The notes beneath the pieces are model-generated. The model did no database searches. It was given only the letters and a program-made list of their open reading frames with translations, and was not told the origin of the DNA. Shown here one piece after another: positions 14,537 through 18,920 of a stretch of DNA of 18,920 nucleotides. The DNA is taken from assembly GCA_902494765.1 (NCBI GenBank), contig CABUUK010000047.1:1-18920 (forward strand), read 5' to 3'. How positions within the stretch are numbered: the stretch's first letter is position 1; each line of letters opens with the position of its first letter. The translations under genes were made by a program, and so were the position numbers. Origin of the DNA: an uncultured Collinsella sp. Its GTDB lineage: Bacteria; Actinomycetota; Coriobacteriia; Coriobacteriales; Coriobacteriaceae.

Positions 14537-16671
14537 GCGGCACCCCCCTCACCGTCACCGGTGTAAGAGATGTGCTGCAGCAGCTCCACGATGTCCTCGC
14601 CGTCGACGGGCTCCACCGCAATCTGCTTTGCGCTCAGGCGCTCGCGGATAATGGGCAGATCGCATGCCTTTGCCTGGCGCATAAGCAGGTAGAGCACGTC
14701 GCCGTCGACCAAGCCCGCCGCGTCGCTCTCGCGGATTGCCGACCCAATTGCGCCCACCAGCTCGCCGACAGGCTCCATGCCCGGTACCACGCGCAGGAGC
14801 AAAAAACTCCCCATCTTGCTATCTGCCAGCGCCTGCTCCGCCGCGAGCTCTTGGCCAAAGGCAGCCTGCTTGAGCACGCAAGTGCCGTCAACGCAGCGTT
14901 TATCCTGCGCCACCGCCTCATAGTCAAAGGCACGGCCCAGCGCGCTTTCGACCAACCCGCACAAGATGCGGAACAGGTTTTGATAATAGAGGGTCATTTG
15001 GTTTTCGGCCGCACTACGCACAAAGATCAACACGGCGGGTGCCCCGTCGCGCTCGATCGTGTATCCAAACATGGGAAGCCCCGGCGTCAGCTCGCGGTTC
15101 ACCCACAGGTTCGAACGACCCCCGTCGCCCAAAAGAGGTGCAAGCTGCTCAAGCGTGAGCGAGCGTGCGGCATCTTCGGCAATCGCGGGACTTGCTGCCA
15201 CCAGGCGTGCAAATGCCCCACCCGAAACATGGTAGATCGCCACCGAATCGTTCTCGAGGATCTCGCCCAGAAGCTCGCAGCACTTGCGATAGATATCGCG
15301 CGGGTTGAGCACGTCGAGCTCCTGCGTCACGGCAAAGATCTTGCCAAAGCTGTCGTGGCGACCCACGATCTGGCGCCTGTACGCGCGCTTGTCCTCGATC
15401 GCGTCGTGGTAGAGCTGCGTAAGGAACGTATTGCGGTTGCGCACGAGCTCGTTTTGATCGCGCTCCGCCCTAATGGCTTCGCTGTTGCGCAGCTGCACAT
15501 AGCCGCACACGGCACCCACCACAAAGTACGCAATAAACGGCAGCCAGTTGGACGGCTCGTAGAACAGGCCCTGGAAGGTATAGCCGTACTGAGTAAAGTA
15601 GCTCGCGGCCAAACCCACCGACGCCATCAGCGCCGCAACCAGGCCAAAGTCCAAGCCATACAGTGTGCCGATCAGCACCACGTAGAGCAGGCGGTAGTCG
15701 AGCACGTTAAGCTGAGCAGACTGCGAAAACACCAGCTCCAGGCCCTCAAAGAGCACCCAGGCCAGCGCGGTCTCCAGGCATTTGATGGGCAGTGTCCGCC
15801 CGCGCATGCGGTCGATGGCGGCACGCAGCGGATGGCGCTTGCCCGCGAGGGTCTGCTCCCAGCGGGCGTGTATGGTCGAAAGATCGCGCAGCACGTCATA
15901 GCGCTGGAACCACCCGTAGCGCGTGCGGACGGTATCGCTCGGAGCAATGGAGACGACGGCGTCCCCGTCGTAGGTAATGTCGAGCCCCGGGAACAAGCCC
16001 TTGAGCACCTCGCCCAGGTCTCCCACGGTGTGGGCAAAGCTATCCGGAACCTCGAGTTCCTCGAATGTGGCATCCCAGCTGTCGAAGATGCGACGCACCA
16101 GAACGGCCAGCTCCTCGGCGCAGAGGGCACCGAGCGGTGAGTCCGCCCCAGCCCTCATGACAGCAGAGCCTTGCGAGCACGCCTCGAACAGCGGGGTCAA
16201 AATCGGGTCTTCCAGCGTGGGCGAGGCGGTGTACAGATACGGCACGCGCAAGATCTTGGCCTGAATGCCGTCGCGGACCGCATAGTAGCGGCACAGGTCG
16301 TTGGCCGCACGGGCAATGATGCCCTTGCCGTTTTGCCCCGCAGCGTCCACCGCACCGTCCGCTCCCATGGGACCAGTCACAAACAGCAGCTGAATCTGGC
16401 GACCCATGCAAGCTCGAAAGACGGAGCGCAGCAGCTCGATGTCGCCAACGGCCTCGGTATGCGGCGTGAGATAGGTAGAGAGGTAGACCACACGGTCGAA
16501 TTCGTAAGCCTGGTCCAGGTGCTGCAGCAGCTCTTTCCAAGACGCATGGAGCGACGACCCGTCGCGGCGCGCCTCGTTGGCCGCCACGACCTGAACATGG
16601 TCACCGGGAAACGCCTTGGCACAAAAGTCGTCATCGACATACACGGTATTGCCAACAACCAGCACTTCCAC
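14533..16671 (-). CDS. PelD-like c-di-GMP receptor with SDR-like, membrane, GAF and degenerate GGDEF parts
   Basis: This 712-residue protein should sense c-di-GMP and switch on the Pel synthase. From the N-terminus it has a nucleotide-sugar-epimerase/SDR-like region of about 235 residues (AKILRVPYLYTASPTLEDP is the clearest stretch, but the GxxGxxG loop is missing), several membrane spans at about 295-393, a helical connector, a GAF domain at about 455-575, and a degenerate GGDEF domain ending in DGDVLYLLM. An RESD motif stands exactly five residues before the DGDVL that replaces GGDEF, the spacing of the c-di-GMP inhibitory site. The same domain order is known for Bacillus PelD. The start GTG 16671 is preceded by a long G-rich ribosome binding site. 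ATGs at 16716 and 16707 lack one and overlap the likely promoter. It is the first gene of the operon. Confidence 0.85.
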   Translation of the reverse strand: MEVLVVGNTVYVDDDFCAKAFPGDHVQVVAANEARRDGSSLHASWKELLQHLDQAYEFDRVVYLSTYLTPHTEAVGDIELLRSVFRACMGRQIQLLFVTGPMGADGAVDAAGQNGKGIIARAANDLCRYYAVRDGIQAKILRVPYLYTASPTLEDPILTPLFEACSQGSAVMRAGADSPLGALCAEELAVLVRRIFDSWDATFEELEVPDSFAHTVGDLGEVLKGLFPGLDITYDGDAVVSIAPSDTVRTRYGWFQRYDVLRDLSTIHARWEQTLAGKRHPLRAAIDRMRGRTLPIKCLETALAWVLFEGLELVFSQSAQLNVLDYRLLYVVLIGTLYGLDFGLVAALMASVGLAASYFTQYGYTFQGLFYEPSNWLPFIAYFVVGAVCGYVQLRNSEAIRAERDQNELVRNRNTFLTQLYHDAIEDKRAYRRQIVGRHDSFGKIFAVTQELDVLNPRDIYRKCCELLGEILENDSVAIYHVSGGAFARLVAASPAIAEDAARSLTLEQLAPLLGDGGRSNLWVNRELTPGLPMFGYTIERDGAPAVLIFVRSAAENQMTLYYQNLFRILCGLVESALGRAFDYEAVAQDKRCVDGTCVLKQAAFGQELAAEQALADSKMGSFLLLRVVPGMEPVGELVGAIGSAIRESDAAGLVDGDVLYLLMRQAKACDLPIIRERLSAKQIAVEPVDGEDIVELLQHISYTGDGEGGAA

Positions 16672-16705
16672 CGTGCGCTCCCCCTCCCCAAATTTAGCTT
16701 TTGCC

Positions 16706-16735
16706 ATGGTAAACATGCATATTGTACGCTGTCAA
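16706..16735 (-). promoter_or_regulatory. probable promoter of the Pel operon
   Basis: On the minus strand a perfect -35 hexamer TTGACA (16735 to 16730) is followed after 18 bases by TACCAT (16711 to 16706), matching the -10 consensus at four positions. This would start RNA about 30 nt before GTG 16671 and leaves the Shine-Dalgarno intact. A nearby TACAAT, a better -10 but with only TTGCCT at 19-nt spacing, is an alternative. Confidence 0.55.
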
Positions 16736-16739
16736 TGTA

Positions 16740-17240
16740 GGCCAAAGGCAACTTTAAAGCTGTTTTAAGAACTTTTTCAGACGGGAAGCGACTCGCGCCT
16801 GAGCCAGAGAGCCCTACACGTGCCGCTGCACGGCGGAGAAAGGCGAATCCACTACCCCTCAGGCATAATTCCTGAGCAAAATCAAGCAGAGCACACGGCT
16901 TTTTGCGCCACTTTAAGACGTAATCGGGATGTGGCGAGAGGCCAAATTCGGAAGTGCGGGGAAAACCAAAGGAATGCTGACCAGACCCCCGTTTTAGGCT
17001 TCCGCGACCTGCGGTTTTGATACAAAAAAACGGCGTTGTGCTCGAAGGTTTTCGATTTTTCCCCGCACTTCTGTAATTACATCTCTGGATCGAGGGCGCA
17101 GGCAATGGTGACGACATCCACGATAGCGCCCCCCTATGCCTGATACCAAAATCGTTCCATAGGGACCCGTTTCCCAATGGGATGATTCTTCACAAAGGGC
17201 ATTAAGGCGCATGAGAACATGGTAGAGGCAAGCAAGCGCG
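16740..17240. other. long intergenic region without a convincing gene
   Basis: Between the pelD promoter and the promoter of the AlbA_2 gene there are about 500 bases. Open frames here are short, have no ribosome binding site and recall no protein family, so I call no gene. The region contains several small hairpins, for example CTCAGG/CCTGAG at 16858-16876, A- and T-rich tracts near 17024-17031 and 17056-17060, and the 121-bp inverted-repeat segment listed separately. I could not recognise a c-di-GMP riboswitch or other known RNA on the minus strand, although this is where one would act on pelD. Confidence 0.5.
16951..17071. repeat. 121-bp segment bounded by a perfect 15-bp inverted repeat
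   Basis: GAAGTGCGGGGAAAA at 16951-16965 is repeated in inverted orientation without mismatch at 17057-17071, leaving 91 bp between. A smaller palindrome TCGAA/TTCGA lies just inside the right arm (17042-17055). No flanking target duplication is evident. It could be a small non-autonomous mobile or interspersed repeat, or a large stem-loop in the upstream region of the Pel operon. Confidence 0.7.
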
Positions 17241-17248
17241 CTTCCACG

Positions 17249-17276
17249 TTTTCGCTCATGGTGACCACGGTATAAT
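17249..17276 (+). promoter_or_regulatory. promoter of the AlbA_2 regulator gene
   Basis: A perfect TATAAT at 17271-17276 lies 38 nt before the ATG. The -35 region (TTTTCG at 17249-17254, 16-nt spacing) is poor, so an activator or an extended contact may be needed. The leader would be about 30 nt and carries AAAGG 8 nt before the start codon. Confidence 0.65.
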
Positions 17277-17313
17277 CCAACGAGACAAGCAACGAACGGG
17301 AAAGGCAGCGCGG

Positions 17314-18696
17314 ATGAACCTGGGCAGCGAGAGCGAGACCGTCGAGTTCAAGAAGTCCACTGGCGAGCATAAAGAAGCACTGCAAGCCATCAGCGCCATG
17401 CTGAACAAGCACGGCCGCGGCGAGCTCTACTTCGGCGTGAAGGACAACGGCGATGTCATCGGCCAGGATGTCAGCGACGCAACGCTGCGCCAGGTGACGT
17501 CGTGGGTGTCCGACAAGATCGAGCCCGCGGTGTTCCCGACGGTCGAGTGCCTCGACGCCGATGATGGGCTGCGATACATCAAAATTGCCTTCTCAGGTGC
17601 CGACGCCCCCTACTCCGCCGACGGACGCTACTTCACCCGCGTGGGGACTTCGAACAAAGCGCTGTCGGCCTCGGAGCTGAGCGCCATGGTCGTCAAGCGT
17701 GAGCGCGCCCGTAGCCCGTGGGACTCGCTGCCGTCCGGCAGGCCCGTCTCCGACGCCGACGAGCAGGCGGTGCGTGACTTCGTCGCGCGCGGCGGCAGGG
17801 CCGGACGCGTGGGCGGCGGGTTCGCCGGCGTGGAGGACACCTTGGCAAGGCTCGACCTCGTCGCGCCCGACGGCAGCCTAAGAAACGCCGCGGTGGAGCT
17901 GTTCTGCGAGGGATCCGACACCTACCCCAGGATGAAGCTGGGGCTTCTGGGCGGCAACACCAAGGCCAAGATCCTCGACCTGCGCCGCGAGAGCGGCACC
18001 ATGCTCAAGCTGCTCGACTTCGCCGAGTACTTCGTGACGTCGAACATCAGGCGCGAGTTCGTCATCGGCGAGACGGGCATGTACCGCAAGGAGATCCCCG
18101 AGATCCCGGCCGAGGCCATCCGCGAGGCGGTTGCCAACGCGCTGTGCCACCGCGACTACACCACCGGCACCGCCGTCGAGGTCAACGTGTTCATGGACAC
18201 CGTCCAGATCGTGAGCCCGGGCCTGTTCCCCGAGGGCGACTCGCCGCAAGAGCACCTAGACGGTACCGCGAGCGAGTTCGGCCTCCGAAACCCCGCGATC
18301 GCGCGCACCCTGTTCCGCGCCGGCGTCATCGAGCAGTACGGCACGGGCATACCGCGCATCAAGGAGGCCTGCGAGGCAGCCGGCGTGAGGTTCCGCTTCG
18401 AGCAGACCGTCAACAGCACCGTCGTCGTCTTCGAGCGTCCTGGGTTGCAGAAAGCGGCCTTCAGGAGAACCGCGGCCGACAACCGACCGCTCCTCAGCGA
18501 GCGCGAACGAGCAGCGATGGCAATTGCCGCCGCTCAGGGGAAAATCACGACCTCCGACCTCGCGCGGGAGTCCAATGTCGGTAGGAAAACGGCCTCGAAG
18601 ACTCTGAAAGACCTTGCCGGTCGAGGCCTGTTGGAATGGGTAGGGAAAAGCCCGAAAGACCCGCACCAGTTCTACAGGATGCCAAGCGAAGTTTGA
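17314..18696 (+). CDS. Schlafen/AlbA_2 domain, ATP-binding putative transcriptional regulator
   Basis: The 460-residue protein starts with an AlbA_2 (Schlafen-like) domain: ESETVEFKKS at 6-15, then LNKHGRGELYFGVKDNGDVIG at about 30-50 and YFTRVGTSNKALS at 106-118. The middle holds a GHKL-like ATP-binding domain (HATPase_c_4 type): EIPAEAIREAVANALCHRDY at 263-282, QIVSPGLFPEG at 298-308, and RNPAIARTLFRAGVIEQYGTGIPRI at 325-349. The last ~60 residues form a winged helix (TTSDLARESNVGRKTASKTLKDLAGRGLLEWVG). Such proteins are usually annotated as transcriptional regulators. Their real targets are mostly unknown, and some Schlafen-type proteins act in phage defence. It is divergent from the Pel operon and the coding sequence looks richer in G and C than the intergenic DNA around it. 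ATG 17314 follows AAAGG. A repeat-rich noncoding stretch lies directly downstream. Confidence 0.88.
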   Translation: MNLGSESETVEFKKSTGEHKEALQAISAMLNKHGRGELYFGVKDNGDVIGQDVSDATLRQVTSWVSDKIEPAVFPTVECLDADDGLRYIKIAFSGADAPYSADGRYFTRVGTSNKALSASELSAMVVKRERARSPWDSLPSGRPVSDADEQAVRDFVARGGRAGRVGGGFAGVEDTLARLDLVAPDGSLRNAAVELFCEGSDTYPRMKLGLLGGNTKAKILDLRRESGTMLKLLDFAEYFVTSNIRREFVIGETGMYRKEIPEIPAEAIREAVANALCHRDYTTGTAVEVNVFMDTVQIVSPGLFPEGDSPQEHLDGTASEFGLRNPAIARTLFRAGVIEQYGTGIPRIKEACEAAGVRFRFEQTVNSTVVVFERPGLQKAAFRRTAADNRPLLSERERAAMAIAAAQGKITTSDLARESNVGRKTASKTLKDLAGRGLLEWVGKSPKDPHQFYRMPSEV

Positions 18697-18750
18697 GGCT
18701 GCAGGTCCTAGCCGGGAAACAGGCCCATTGCGTTTGCTGCCCTCCCCCTG

Positions 18751-18807
18751 CTGGGCACTACTGAGTAATCTACTGGGCACTGCTGAGTAATCTACTGAGT
18801 AGTGCCC
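18751..18807. repeat. 22-bp direct repeat nested in a hairpin downstream of the AlbA_2 gene
   Basis: A 22-bp unit beginning CTGGGCACTACTGAGTAA occurs twice without spacing (18751-18772 and 18773-18794) with one difference. An inverted partial copy follows: GGGCACTACT at 18753-18762 is the exact reverse complement of AGTAGTGCCC at 18798-18807. No T-tract follows, so it is more like a protein-binding or RNA-structure element than a standard terminator. Confidence 0.75.
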
Positions 18808-18860
18808 AAGCGCGAGTTGGCAAGTCCGCCGAAGCCCAGAGAAACGGCTCCGAAGAATAT

Positions 18861-18920
18861 ACTGACCGCTACTGACCGCTACTGACCGCTACTGACCGCT
18901 ACTGACCGCTACTGACCGCT
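18861..18920. repeat. tandem repeat, six perfect copies of a 10-bp unit, open-ended
   Basis: ACTGACCGCT is repeated six times without change and continues past the window edge. The unit length of 10 makes every frame meet TGA (plus) or TAG (minus) once per 30 bases, so it cannot encode protein on either strand. The period is close to one helical turn, so copies would present the same face of the DNA. Confidence 0.95.

Noticed and set aside
14572..16140. 522-residue open frame on the plus strand
   Set aside because: Antisense shadow of the pelD-like gene, with Arg/His/Gln-rich composition typical of reverse frames in GC-rich DNA.
16740..16950. c-di-GMP riboswitch ahead of pelD
   Set aside because: The minus-strand sequence has hairpins but I could not match the conserved GEMM core, and the likely promoter lies downstream of this stretch.
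16377..17177. 266-residue minus-strand open frame crossing the pelD start and the intergenic region
   Set aside because: It overlaps pelD in another frame, crosses the inverted-repeat element and contains no recognisable domain.
18861..18920. CRISPR array
   Set aside because: The units are 10 bp and directly adjacent with no spacers, so this is a simple tandem repeat.

Overview
The window reads like the chromosome of a monoderm, fairly high-GC gut actinobacterium, most likely Collinsella or another Coriobacteriia. This is inferred from base composition, a GC-rich codon style, a sucrose PTS operon and a Pel locus without outer-membrane genes. No rRNA or other taxonomic marker is present. Except for the two ends, every gene lies on the minus strand.

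Right to left along the minus strand, the main block (16671 to 5576) is an eight-gene operon for an extracellular polysaccharide of the Pel type: pelD-like c-di-GMP receptor, pelE-like TPR membrane protein, a DUF2194/PelA-like deacetylase, pelF glycosyltransferase and pelG transporter, followed by a CotH-kinase-fold lipoprotein, a VTC-domain protein and a DUF4956 membrane protein. The genes are almost continuous: 4-nt, 11-nt and 14-nt overlaps or 3-nt gaps at every junction. PelD carries an RxxD inhibitory-site motif exactly five residues before a degenerated GGDEF site, so synthesis should be switched on allosterically by c-di-GMP. PelB and PelC, which serve an outer membrane, are absent, as expected for a monoderm. 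The CotH/VTC/DUF4956 trio at the end is the least understood and most interesting part.

Next comes a sucrose module, also on the minus strand: a LacI-family repressor (scrR-like), a sucrose-type PTS EIIBC (scrA-like) and a GH32 sucrose-6-phosphate hydrolase (scrB-like). Three near-identical operator-like sequences lie before scrR (one) and scrA (two). An intrinsic terminator follows scrB, and its T-tract lies only a few bases before a short, divergent Cys/Met-metabolism PLP-fold gene (1158 to 166).

The left edge (3-89, plus strand) is the C-terminal tail of an IS3-family transposase. The right edge (plus strand) carries a Schlafen/AlbA_2-type ATP-binding regulator gene, followed by a repeat-rich noncoding stretch: a 22-bp direct repeat inside a hairpin, then six perfect copies of a 10-bp unit running off the window. 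The roughly 640-bp space between pelD and this gene contains no convincing gene, but holds a 121-bp segment bounded by a perfect 15-bp inverted repeat.
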